A stretch of 36,966 nucleotides of DNA from Flavobacteriaceae bacterium (GTDB taxonomy: Bacteria > Bacteroidota > Bacteroidia > Flavobacteriales > Flavobacteriaceae): NCBI GenBank assembly GCA_947448525.1, contig CANFNV010000016.1:1-36966 (forward strand), written 5' to 3'. Numbering within the stretch: position 1 is the stretch's first letter; each line of letters begins with the position of its first letter. A program made the translations under genes and the position numbers. Of this stretch, positions 22,066 through 30,953 are shown piece after piece. The notes beneath the pieces were generated by a model that saw only the letters and a list, made by a program, of their open reading frames with translations, had not been told where the DNA came from and did not search any database.

Positions 22066-24918
22066 TTACTTACTCAAATACATTTTTCGTCTAGAATACA
22101 ATTCATAGAATTGGTCGTCTTTTAAATCATTTATAAATAAAATACTTTCGCCTGTTGATTTCATTTCTGGACCAAGGGATTTATTCACATCTTTAAATTT
22201 ACTAAACGAAAACACCGGTTGCTTGATGGCATATCCTTTAAGTTGCGGATTAAAAGTAAAATCAGTAATTTTATTTTCACCAAGCATTACTTTAGTGGCA
22301 TAATTAACATAAGGTTCTCCGTATGCTTTTGCTATAAATGGAACTGTTCTAGAAGCTCTTGGATTAGCTTCAATAATATAAACAATGTCATTTTTTATGG
22401 CAAATTGAATGTTAATTAATCCAACTGTTCTTAGTGCTAAAGCAATTTTTTTGGTATGATCTTTTATTTGTTGCATTACAAATTCTCCCAAATTAAAAGG
22501 TGGCAATGTTGCATTCGAATCTCCAGAATGAATTCCGCATGGCTCAATGTGCTCCATGATTCCAATGATATAAACATTTTCGCCATCACAAATTGCATCA
22601 GCTTCTGCTTCGATAGCACCGTCTAAATAATGATCTAATAACAATTTATTACCTGGTATATTTTTCAACAAATCAATAACATGCTCTTCAAGTTCTTGTT
22701 TGTTGATGACAATCTTCATTCCTTGTCCGCCTAATACATAAGATGGTCGAACTAACAAAGGGAAATCCAAAACATCTGCCAAAGCACTAGCTTGGTCTGC
22801 ATTTTCAGCAATTCCAAATTGCGGAAAAGGAATTTTTAATTCTGTTAATAATTCTGAAAAACGTCCTCTGTCTTCTGCTAAATCTAAGGCATCAAAGGAA
22901 GTTCCTAAGATTTTAATTCCATATTTAGATAATTTTTCTGCTAATTTCAATGCCGTTTGACCACCCAATTGCACGATAACACCTTCTGGTTTTTCGTGGC
23001 GAATGATGTCGTAAATGTGTTCCCAAAAAACAGGTTCGAAATATAATTTATCAGCCGTATCAAAATCGGTAGATACTGTTTCTGGATTACAGTTAATCAT
23101 GATGGTTTCATACCCACATTCTTTCGCCGATAGTACTCCGTGAACACACGAATAATCAAACTCAATTCCTTGGCCTATTCTATTGGGTCCGGAACCCAAA
23201 ACCACAACTTTTTTTCTATCTGATACAATGCTTTCATTGTGAACGTAACGATTGCCTTCAGCAGTTTCAATTTCAGCTTCAAAAGTGGAGTAATAATAAG
23301 GCGTTTGCGCTTTAAATTCGGCAGCACATGTGTCTACTAATTTATAGACCCGCTTGATGTTCATCTCCTCTCGCAATTTATAAACCTGACTTTCCAAACA
23401 ACCCAACATGTGAGCTATTTGTCGGTCGCCATAACCCTTTTGTTTGGCTTCCAATAACAATTCTTTTGGTAAATTATCTAATTTGTAGGTCGAAATTTCT
23501 CTTTCTAACGAATATAATTCTTCGTATTGCTTCAAAAACCACATATCTATTTTAGTAATTTCATGAATTCTACTCAAGGGAATTCCCATAGCAATCGCAT
23601 CATAAATCACAAAAACACGATCCCAACTGGCAAAAGTTAGTTTCTCAATAATTTGTTCGTAATTTTTATATCCTTTTCCGTCAGCTCCTAAACCATTTCG
23701 TTTAATTTCAAGCGACTGAGTGGCTTTATGAAGCGCTTCTTGAAACGAACGTCCGATTCCCATAACTTCACCTACCGATTTCATTTGAAGTCCTAAGGTT
23801 CTGTCTGCTCCTTCAAATTTGTCGAAGTTCCAGCGTGGAATTTTTACAATTACATAATCTAAAGTTGGCTCGAATAGAGCTGATGTCAATTTGGTAATTT
23901 GATTGGGCAATTCATCTAAATGATATCCTAAAGCCAATTTTGAAGCTACTTTTGCAATTGGATAACCTGTTGCTTTAGAAGCTAAAGCCGATGAACGCGA
24001 TACACGAGGATTAATTTCTATAGCAACAATATCCTCTTTTTCATCAGGTGAAACGGCGAATTGCACATTACAACCTCCTGCAAAATTTCCGATGGAACGC
24101 ATCATTAAAATGGCATAATCTCGCATTCGTTGAAAAGTAGTATCCGATAAAGTCATGGCTGGTGCCACAGTTATGGAATCACCGGTATGAATTCCCATAG
24201 GATCCATATTTTCTATGGAACAGATGATAACTACATTGTCGTTTTTATCCCGTAAAAGTTCCAATTCATATTCTTTCCAACCCAATAAAGCTTTATCAAT
24301 TAAGACTTCGTGAATTGGGGACATTTCTAAACCATATGTTAGTTTTTCGTCAAATTCTTCTTTACTATGCACAAAAGCAGCTCCAGTTCCACCAAGAGTA
24401 AAAGAAGGACGAATCACTAATGGAAAGCCAAATTCTTGAGCTATTTCTTTTCCTTTTAAGAACGAAGTTGCTGTTTTTGCTGGTGCCGTTGGCACGCCTA
24501 TTCTCTGTAATAATTGTTTGAATTGTTCCCGGTCTTCAGTGATGTTGATTGCGTTAACATCAACACCGATTAATTTAACTCCAAAATCTTCCCAAATGCC
24601 TTTTTCGTCGGCTTCTAAACATAAATTTAATGCCGTTTGTCCACCCATTGTAGGCAAAACCGCATCAATTTGAGGATGCTCTATTAGAATTTGAATGATT
24701 GATTTGGTTGTTAATGGCAATAAATAAACATGATCCGCCATACTTGGATCGGTCATGATAGTTGCTGGATTGGAATTGATTAGAATTACTTCAATTCCCT
24801 CTTCGCGAATGGAACGTGCCGATTGGGAACCTGCATAGTCGAATTCGCAGGCCTGACCAATAACAATAGGGCCCGAACCTATTATTAAAACTGATTTTAT
24901 GGAGTTGTCTTTTGGCAT
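22066..24918 (-). CDS. carB: Carbamoyl-phosphate synthase large subunit, short form
   Basis: 950 residues. Two ATP-grasp halves are each recognisable. The first opens VLIIGSGPIVIGQACEFDYA and has TMGGQTALN and FTLGGTGAAF. The second has VVLGSGPNRIGQGIEFDYS, LGGQTALK and YVLGGQGMKI. The central oligomerisation part (about 400-550) is present. The chain ends just after GPEMKSTGESILF, so the C-terminal MGS-like allosteric domain (about 120 residues, for UMP/ornithine control in E. coli) is missing. This is probably the normal Flavobacteria form. It makes carbamoyl phosphate for pyrimidine and arginine synthesis. The small subunit carA is not in the window. Confidence 0.96.
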   Translation of the reverse strand: MPKDNSIKSVLIIGSGPIVIGQACEFDYAGSQSARSIREEGIEVILINSNPATIMTDPSMADHVYLLPLTTKSIIQILIEHPQIDAVLPTMGGQTALNLCLEADEKGIWEDFGVKLIGVDVNAINITEDREQFKQLLQRIGVPTAPAKTATSFLKGKEIAQEFGFPLVIRPSFTLGGTGAAFVHSKEEFDEKLTYGLEMSPIHEVLIDKALLGWKEYELELLRDKNDNVVIICSIENMDPMGIHTGDSITVAPAMTLSDTTFQRMRDYAILMMRSIGNFAGGCNVQFAVSPDEKEDIVAIEINPRVSRSSALASKATGYPIAKVASKLALGYHLDELPNQITKLTSALFEPTLDYVIVKIPRWNFDKFEGADRTLGLQMKSVGEVMGIGRSFQEALHKATQSLEIKRNGLGADGKGYKNYEQIIEKLTFASWDRVFVIYDAIAMGIPLSRIHEITKIDMWFLKQYEELYSLEREISTYKLDNLPKELLLEAKQKGYGDRQIAHMLGCLESQVYKLREEMNIKRVYKLVDTCAAEFKAQTPYYYSTFEAEIETAEGNRYVHNESIVSDRKKVVVLGSGPNRIGQGIEFDYSCVHGVLSAKECGYETIMINCNPETVSTDFDTADKLYFEPVFWEHIYDIIRHEKPEGVIVQLGGQTALKLAEKLSKYGIKILGTSFDALDLAEDRGRFSELLTELKIPFPQFGIAENADQASALADVLDFPLLVRPSYVLGGQGMKIVINKQELEEHVIDLLKNIPGNKLLLDHYLDGAIEAEADAICDGENVYIIGIMEHIEPCGIHSGDSNATLPPFNLGEFVMQQIKDHTKKIALALRTVGLINIQFAIKNDIVYIIEANPRASRTVPFIAKAYGEPYVNYATKVMLGENKITDFTFNPQLKGYAIKQPVFSFSKFKDVNKSLGPEMKSTGESILFINDLKDDQFYELYSRRKMYLSK

Positions 24919-25040
24919 TGTAATTAGTGTTGTTGCATTGTTTGTAATCTTATTATATCAATATTCAAAAAAAAATATTCAGAGGTTCAACATTAAATTT
25001 AAAGTTTGATTAAAGGATGTTGAATTTTAAGAATTTGCAA

Positions 25041-25120
25041 TAGCCCTGTAGCAGTGGAAATTCTTTTTAATTTTTCTTTAAAATTAAAAAGATTAAAACG
25101 GTTAGCGGGAAAGTGCTTCA
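25041..25120. repeat. Structured intergenic element of a Flavobacteria-like repeat type
   Basis: Begins TAGCCCTGTAGCAGTGG and ends GGTTAGCGGGAAAGTGCTTC. The centre is a perfect 12-bp stem, CTTTTTAATTTT (25063-25074) with AAAATTAAAAAG (25080-25091), loop TCTTT. The ends AGCCC and GCGGG flank it. From memory, similar AGCCC...AGCGG...GCGGGA elements are scattered between genes in Flavobacterium genomes; copy number here needs a genome search. It lies between carB and rpmH. Confidence 0.5.
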
Positions 25121-25155
25121 AAAACTTATTAAATTTTATAAACAGATTTAAAAAA

Positions 25156-25187
25156 AAGCCGCTACTAATAAAAGTAACGGCTTGCTA
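25156..25187 (-). terminator. Terminator of rpmH
   Basis: AAGCCG...CGGCTT with inner ACT/AGT pairing forms the stem. On the minus strand it is followed by eight T residues. It lies 20-50 nt after the rpmH stop codon. Confidence 0.85.
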
Positions 25188-25205
25188 TTGATTAATTACT
25201 AATCA

Positions 25206-25367
25206 TTATTTTTTATGTCTTGGTTCGCTAGAAACCGTTAATTTATGTCTTCCTTTAGCTCTACGACGCGCAAGAACTTTTCTTCCATTTGCAGAAGCCA
25301 TTCTGTCCATAAATCCGTGTTTGTTTCTTCTTTTTCTTTTCGATGGTTGGAATGTTCTTTTGCTCAT
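25206..25367 (-). CDS. rpmH: 50S ribosomal protein L34
   Basis: 53 residues, starting [20 protein letters not shown] and ending EPRHKK. The KRTFQPSxRKRxxxHGF core and the [19 protein letters not shown] segment are the L34 signature. The gene is below common ORF length limits. It has its own promoter (25430-25459) and terminator, and it is transcribed away from the TPR-like gene. No dnaA or rnpA lies beside it, so this is not the classic origin-region arrangement. Confidence 0.97.
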
Positions 25368-25429
25368 TTTAATTTATCTTTAAAATCCTGTATTAATATC
25401 GATGTTATTGGTTGTTTTATAACCGAGTG

Positions 25430-25459
25430 CAAATATACAAAGGTTTTTATTACTTGCAA
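25430..25459 (-). promoter_or_regulatory. Promoter of rpmH
   Basis: On the minus strand TATATTTG (25430-25437) is an exact -7 match, and TTG (25457-25459) lies exactly 19 nt upstream. Leader about 55 nt. This is one of the two best-formed promoters in the window. Confidence 0.65.
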
Positions 25460-25493
25460 GTAGTTTTTTAAAATTATTTTAAAAACCTTTTAG

Positions 25494-25501
25494 TACCTTT
25501 G
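25494..25501 (+). promoter_or_regulatory. -7 box for the TPR-like membrane protein gene
   Basis: TACCTTTG fits TAnnTTTG, 20 nt before the ATG at 25522. It is divergent from the rpmH promoter, with about 55 nt between the two boxes. Confidence 0.5.
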
Positions 25502-25521
25502 TAATCTAAAAAATCAACACT

Positions 25522-26037
25522 ATGTTTCACAGAAATATCAAACTTGTAATTACAGGTTTAATCTTAGCTACAGCCATTTGGCAATTTTCAGAAAGCAATA
25601 TAGGGAACGGTATTTTCCTTATTCTATTAGCATTAGTCCCCCTATTTTTATATTTCAGGAATGAATATATTCTGATGGCGTTCTTACAATTGCGCAAACA
25701 AAATTTTGAAGGCGCAAAAAAATGGTTGTCTAAAATCAAAAATCCGGATACCGCTTTAGTTAAAAAACAACAAGGATATTATAACTATTTACAAGGTCTA
25801 ATGTTGTCACAAACGAATTTAATTCAGGCCGAAAAATACTTTAAAAAAGCTATTCAACTGGGATTGAATATGGACATGGATTTGGCGGTAGCAAAATTAA
25901 ACTTAGCCGGTGTAGCAATGTCTAGAAGACGAAAATTAGAAGCAACTAACTTGATCGCAGAAGTTAAAAAGCTGGACAAACAAGGGATGTTGAAAGAGCA
26001 AATTATGATGATGAAAGAGCAAATGAAAAAAATCTAA
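25522..26037 (+). CDS. Membrane protein with TPR-like region
   Basis: 171 residues. Two N-terminal membrane helices (about 7-24 and 30-46, e.g. LVITGLILATAIW and GIFLILLALVPLFLYF) are followed by a helical region. One recognisable TPR-like pair spans about 85-135 (YYNYLQGLMLSQTNLIQAEK, then KYFKKAIQLG). The C-terminus is rich in Met, Lys and Glu. Probably an inner-membrane protein with a cytoplasmic helical domain for protein contacts. Function unknown. Two terminators follow. Confidence 0.8.
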   Translation: MFHRNIKLVITGLILATAIWQFSESNIGNGIFLILLALVPLFLYFRNEYILMAFLQLRKQNFEGAKKWLSKIKNPDTALVKKQQGYYNYLQGLMLSQTNLIQAEKYFKKAIQLGLNMDMDLAVAKLNLAGVAMSRRRKLEATNLIAEVKKLDKQGMLKEQIMMMKEQMKKI

Positions 26038-26096
26038 TTTTTTACTTATTTATTAGACCAAAATTCTTTTATGAAAATCAAAACAAACCCAAAAAT

Positions 26097-26140
26097 AAAA
26101 CGCTTATAAAAGATGTATATCTAATTATAAGCGTTTTTTT
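26097..26140. terminator. Hairpin terminator 1 between the TPR-like gene and DUF3467
   Basis: AACGCTTATAA pairs with TTATAAGCGTT around a 15-nt loop. A T-run follows on the plus strand and an A-run precedes, so it can work in both directions. Confidence 0.75.
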
Positions 26141-26186
26141 ATTCTCCAGAAAAATTTAAATCAAATTAATTTAACTTTTTCAGTGT

Positions 26187-26212
26187 CCTCAAAATACTTG
26201 AGGATTTTTTTT
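26187..26212 (+). terminator. Hairpin terminator 2, plus strand
   Basis: CCTCAA (26187-26192) pairs with TTGAGG (26198-26203) around AATAC, then A and eight T residues. It lies beside the DUF3467 stop codon and would block plus-strand transcription from entering antisense to rpoC. Confidence 0.65.
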
Positions 26213-26215
26213 GTA

Positions 26216-26530
26216 TTATGCTTGTCCGGCTGGACCAAAATTTAAAGGAATTTGCGGCTGCTCTGAATCTTTTATTTCTCCATGAGCTTGTTCAAATCTT
26301 TGAATATTTTCTCCGATTGCTTTTAATAATCTTTTAGCATGTTGAGGAGTTAAAATAATTCTTGATTTCACTTTTGACTTTGGCACACCAGGCATTATGG
26401 TTACAAAATCCAAAACAAATTCTGAAGGTGAATGATTAATTATAGCTAAATTTGAATAAATTCCTTCTGCTACTTTTTCATCCAACTCAATATTTATTTG
26501 TCCTGGCTGTGGTTGATTGTTATCACTCAT
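26216..26530 (-). CDS. DUF3467 protein
   Basis: 104 residues. It has the DUF3467 core: an INIELDEKVAEGIYSN start, then SPSEFVLDFVTIMPG, VKSRIILTPQHAKRLLKAIG and ENIQRFE. The C-terminus is Pro/Gly-rich (PQIPLNFGPAGQA). It starts 2 nt after the rpoC stop and is therefore co-transcribed with the RNA polymerase genes, an arrangement I recall in Bacteroidota. Function unknown; no catalytic motif is visible. Confidence 0.9.
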   Translation of the reverse strand: MSDNNQPQPGQINIELDEKVAEGIYSNLAIINHSPSEFVLDFVTIMPGVPKSKVKSRIILTPQHAKRLLKAIGENIQRFEQAHGEIKDSEQPQIPLNFGPAGQA

Positions 26531-26532
26531 AA

Positions 26533-29500
26533 TTAGTAAACATATTCTTCTTTGTTAGCCATCAACTCATTGTACTCTTCTTTAGATCCAACAATTATAT
26601 TGTCATAATCTCTCATACCTGTTCCTGCTGGAATTCTGTGTCCAACAATAACATTTTCTTTAAGACCTTCTAAAGTATCAACTTTACCCGCTACAGCTGC
26701 TTCGTTCAATACTTTTGTAGTCTCTTGGAAGGACGCCGCTGAGATGAATGATTTAGTTTGCAACGAAGCTCTAGTAATACCTTGTAAGACTGGAGTAGCA
26801 GTAGCTGTAATAACATCACGAGCTGCAACCAAATTTTTATCACTACGTTTCAATAATGAATTTTCGTCTCTCAACTCACGTGGCGAGATAATTTGACCAG
26901 GTTTAAGATTTTCAGAATCTCCTGCTTCTTCAACGACTTTCATTCCGTATAACTTATCATTTTCTAAAATGAAATCACTCGTATGAATCAATTGCTCTTC
27001 TAAGAATAAAGTATCACCTGGATCTTCCACTCTAACTTTACGCATCATTTGTCGAATAACTACCTCAAAGTGCTTATCATTTATTTTTACACCTTGAAGA
27101 CGATATACTTCTTGAATTTCGTTTACCAAATACTGTTGAACAGCAGATGGCCCTTGAATTCTTAAAATATCATCTGGAGTAATAGCGCCATCAGATAAAG
27201 GCACACCCGCTTTCACAAAATCATTTTCTTGAACAAGAATTTGAGCAGATAATTTCACTAGATATTTCTTAATCTCACCAAATTTAGATTCGATAATGAT
27301 TTCTCTGTTACCTCTTTTAATTTTTCCAAAAGATACAACTCCATCAATTTCAGACACAACAGCTGGATTAGAAGGATTACGAGCTTCTAATAACTCTGTA
27401 ATTCTAGGTAAACCTCCAGTAATATCACTTGCTTTTGAAGAACGACGTGGGATTTTTACAAGAATTTTTCCCGCTTTAATTTTTTCGCCATTTTCAACCA
27501 TAAGGTGAGAACCTACAGGTAAGTTGTAAGAACGAATTAATTCATCATTTTTACCATAAACCAATAACGTTGGAACTAATTTTTTATTTCTTCCTTCAGA
27601 AATTACTTTTTCTTGGAAACCAGTTTGCTCATCAATTTCAACTTGGAAAGATTGACCTTGTTCTAAATCTTCATAAGCAATTTTCCCAGTAAATTCCGAA
27701 ACAATTACTCCATTATAAGGATCCCATTTACAAATTGCGGTACCTTTTTCTACAACATCACCATCTTTTACACTGATAACAGAACCGTAAGGAATATAAT
27801 GTGTACTTAATAGAATTCCTGTTTTAACATCAACTAATTTCAATTCCGTTGAACGAGAAACAACAATATCTACTTTTTTACCATCGGCATCTTCACCTAT
27901 AACAGTTTTTAAATCTTCTATTTCTAATTTTCCACCGAATCTTGCTACAACACTTGATTCTTCAGAAACTCCACCTGCAACTCCACCTACGTGGAATGTA
28001 CGAAGTGTTAACTGTGTTCCTGGCTCTCCAATAGATTGTGCCGCGATTACACCAACAGCTTCCCCTTTTTGAGTCATTTTTCCAGTTGCTAAGTTTCTTC
28101 CGTAACATTTAGCACAAATACCTTTTTTAGCTTCACATACTAATGGTGAACGAACTTCCACTTTTTCAATTGGAGATTCTTCAATATTTTTTACAATAGC
28201 TTCGGTAATTTGCTCCCCTGCATGAACAAGAATATTAGAGTCAAAAGGATTTATAACATCTTGCAAAGCAACACGTCCTAAGATTCTTTCTCCTAATGTT
28301 TCAACAATTTCTTCATTTTTCTTAAGAGCTGAAACCTCAATTCCTCTTAAGGTACCACAATCTACCGAGTTTACAATAACATCTTGAGAAACGTCATGCA
28401 ATCTACGAGTCAAATACCCCGCATCTGCAGTTTTAAGAGCCGTATCCGCAAGACCTTTACGCGCACCGTGAGTAGATATAAAATACTCAAGGATTGATAG
28501 TCCTTCTTTAAAGTTAGAGAGAATTGGATTTTCAATAATTTCACCACCGCCAGCAGTTGATTTTTTTGGCTTAGCCATCAAACCTCGCATACCTGTTAAC
28601 TGACGAATTTGTTCTTTAGAACCACGCGCACCAGAATCAAGCATCATATATACCGAATTGAAACCTTGTTGGTCTTCTCTAATATTTTTCATTGCTAATT
28701 CTGTTAATTGAGCATTGGCAGAAGTCCAAATATCAATAACTTGATTGTATCTTTCATTATTAGTGATAAGACCCATGTTATAGTTCAATGAAATTCCTTC
28801 CACTTGTTCTCTTGCATCTGCAATCAATTTCGTTTTTTGTTCTGGAATTCTAATATCCCCTAATGAGAATGACAACCCACCTTTGAAGGCAAATTTATAT
28901 CCCATATCTTTCATATTATCAAGGAAAGCTGCAGTTGTAGGAACATCGGTTACCGCAAGAATTTTTCCAATAATATCACGTAATGATTTTTTAGTTAATA
29001 CCTCATTTATATATCCTGCTGCTGGAGGAACTACTTCATTAAAAAGTACTCTACCCGCAGTTGTTTGGATAACTTTATAAACCAATTCTCCAACATCATT
29101 AAAATCTTTAGCACGTACTTTAACACGAGCATTCAATTCTAATCTACCTTCGTTTAATGCAATATTAACTTCTTCTGCAGAATAGAAAGTCAAATCTTGA
29201 CCTAATATTTTATGCTCTGGAGTTGACAAACGCTCTTTGGTCATATAGTAAAGACCCAAAACCATATCTTGAGACGGAACTGTAATTGGAGCTCCATTTG
29301 CAGGATTTAGGATATTGTGAGAAGCCAACATTAATAATTGAGCTTCCAAAATAGCTTCTGGTCCAAGTGGCAAGTGAACTGCCATTTGATCCCCATCAAA
29401 ATCGGCATTAAAAGCTGTACACACTAATGGATGTAATTGGATCGCTTTTCCTTCAATCAATTTTGGCTGGAACGCTTGAATTCCTAATCGGTGTAGCGTA

Positions 29501-30846
29501 GGAGCACGGTTTAGTAATACAGGGTGACCTTTAATTACATTTTCAAGGATATCCCAAACAACTGGCTCTTTTTTGTCAATAATTTTCTTTGCCGACTTCA
29601 CTGTTTTAACAATTCCTCTTTCGATTAATTTTCGAATAACGAAAGGTTTGTATAATTCAGCAGCCATATCTTTTGGAAGACCACATTCGAACAATTTCAT
29701 TTCAGGTCCAACAACAATAACAGAACGAGCAGAATAATCAACTCGTTTTCCTAATAAATTTTGACGGAAACGACCTTGTTTCCCTTTCAATGAATCTGAC
29801 AACGATTTTAATGGTCTGTTTGATTCTGTTTTAACAGCAGAAGCTTTTCGAGTATTATCAAATAGTGAATCCACTGATTCTTGCAACATACGTTTTTCGT
29901 TTCTCAAGATTACTTCTGGAGCTTTAATTTCCATTAATCTTTTCAAACGATTGTTACGTATAATTACACGACGGTATAAATCATTTAAATCTGAAGTAGC
30001 AAAACGACCACCATCCAAAGGAACTAATGGACGTAATTCTGGTGGAATAACTGGAACTACTTTCATAATCATCCATTCAGGACGATTTTCACGGTTCAAA
30101 TTGGAGTCACGAAACGATTCTACAACCTGTAATCTTTTTAATGCTTCTGTTTTTCTTTGTTTAGAAGTTTCGTTATTAGCAGCATGACGTAATTCATAGG
30201 ACAAATCATTTAAATTTGTTCTCGCTAATAAATCCATAATACATTCTGCTCCCATTTTGGCAACAAATTTGTTTGGATCAAAATCGTCAAGATACTGATT
30301 ATCTGCAGGGAGAGTATCTAAAATGTTTAAGTATTCTTCTTCCGTTAAAAAATCTAATCTTTGAATAGGTTCTCCTTCAGAGTTTGTAGCAATACCCGCT
30401 TGAATAACTACATATCTTTCGTAGTAGATAATCATGTCTAATTTCTTAGATGGTAAACCTAAAATGTATCCAATTTTATTTGGAAGTGAACGGAAATACC
30501 AGATATGAGCAATTGGCACAACAAGGTTGATGTGTCCAACTCTATCACGACGAACTTTTTTCTCTGTTACCTCAACTCCGCAACGGTCACAAACAATTCC
30601 TTTATAACGAATTCTTTTATATTTTCCACAGGCACATTCAAAATCTTTAACTGGACCGAAAATTCTTTCGCAAAAAAGACCATCACGTTCTGGCTTGTGT
30701 GTTCTATAATTTATTGTTTCGGGCTTTAGAACTTCACCTCTTGATTCAGCTAAAATTGATTCTGGCGATGCCAAACCTATTGAAATTTTTTCAAATCTTT
30801 TAGGAGCTGTACCTTTATTATCCTTGTTATTTCTATTATTCATCAT
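26533..30846 (-). CDS. rpoC: RNA polymerase beta' subunit
   Basis: 1437 residues. The N-terminal zinc ribbon uses C71, C73, C86 and C89 (CACG ... CDRCG). The catalytic Mg loop [15 protein letters not shown] lies near residue 480. The second zinc site near the middle includes [15 protein letters not shown]. The trigger-loop region has [20 protein letters not shown]. Assembles with beta, alpha and omega as core RNA polymerase. Located between rpoB and DUF3467 on the minus strand. Confidence 0.98.
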   Translation of the reverse strand: MMNNRNNKDNKGTAPKRFEKISIGLASPESILAESRGEVLKPETINYRTHKPERDGLFCERIFGPVKDFECACGKYKRIRYKGIVCDRCGVEVTEKKVRRDRVGHINLVVPIAHIWYFRSLPNKIGYILGLPSKKLDMIIYYERYVVIQAGIATNSEGEPIQRLDFLTEEEYLNILDTLPADNQYLDDFDPNKFVAKMGAECIMDLLARTNLNDLSYELRHAANNETSKQRKTEALKRLQVVESFRDSNLNRENRPEWMIMKVVPVIPPELRPLVPLDGGRFATSDLNDLYRRVIIRNNRLKRLMEIKAPEVILRNEKRMLQESVDSLFDNTRKASAVKTESNRPLKSLSDSLKGKQGRFRQNLLGKRVDYSARSVIVVGPEMKLFECGLPKDMAAELYKPFVIRKLIERGIVKTVKSAKKIIDKKEPVVWDILENVIKGHPVLLNRAPTLHRLGIQAFQPKLIEGKAIQLHPLVCTAFNADFDGDQMAVHLPLGPEAILEAQLLMLASHNILNPANGAPITVPSQDMVLGLYYMTKERLSTPEHKILGQDLTFYSAEEVNIALNEGRLELNARVKVRAKDFNDVGELVYKVIQTTAGRVLFNEVVPPAAGYINEVLTKKSLRDIIGKILAVTDVPTTAAFLDNMKDMGYKFAFKGGLSFSLGDIRIPEQKTKLIADAREQVEGISLNYNMGLITNNERYNQVIDIWTSANAQLTELAMKNIREDQQGFNSVYMMLDSGARGSKEQIRQLTGMRGLMAKPKKSTAGGGEIIENPILSNFKEGLSILEYFISTHGARKGLADTALKTADAGYLTRRLHDVSQDVIVNSVDCGTLRGIEVSALKKNEEIVETLGERILGRVALQDVINPFDSNILVHAGEQITEAIVKNIEESPIEKVEVRSPLVCEAKKGICAKCYGRNLATGKMTQKGEAVGVIAAQSIGEPGTQLTLRTFHVGGVAGGVSEESSVVARFGGKLEIEDLKTVIGEDADGKKVDIVVSRSTELKLVDVKTGILLSTHYIPYGSVISVKDGDVVEKGTAICKWDPYNGVIVSEFTGKIAYEDLEQGQSFQVEIDEQTGFQEKVISEGRNKKLVPTLLVYGKNDELIRSYNLPVGSHLMVENGEKIKAGKILVKIPRRSSKASDITGGLPRITELLEARNPSNPAVVSEIDGVVSFGKIKRGNREIIIESKFGEIKKYLVKLSAQILVQENDFVKAGVPLSDGAITPDDILRIQGPSAVQQYLVNEIQEVYRLQGVKINDKHFEVVIRQMMRKVRVEDPGDTLFLEEQLIHTSDFILENDKLYGMKVVEEAGDSENLKPGQIISPRELRDENSLLKRSDKNLVAARDVITATATPVLQGITRASLQTKSFISAASFQETTKVLNEAAVAGKVDTLEGLKENVIVGHRIPAGTGMRDYDNIIVGSKEEYNELMANKEEYVY

Positions 30847-30876
30847 AGTTTTTACTATTGATTTATTGAAATTGTA

Positions 30877-30951
30877 TTTTTTAGTTGTCGGTTGTGGGTT
30901 TTCAAAATTTAGTTTTATAACCTATGAATGAAAACCAACAACTGAAAACTG
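30877..30951. other. Imperfect inverted repeat between rpoB and rpoC
   Basis: GTTGTGGGTTTTC (30891-30903) and GAAAACCAACAAC (30930-30942) pair at 12 of 13 positions around a 26-nt loop. The flanks (TTTTTAGTTG and CTGAAAACTG) are partly complementary. It fills most of the 107-nt gap. No T-run, so an RNA-processing or stability element is more likely than a terminator. Confidence 0.55.
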
Positions 30952-30953
30952 AT

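Noticed and set aside
25206..25367. rpmH as a marker of the replication origin
   Set aside because: No dnaA, rnpA, yidC, gidA or DnaA-box cluster is seen nearby, so I do not call an origin here.
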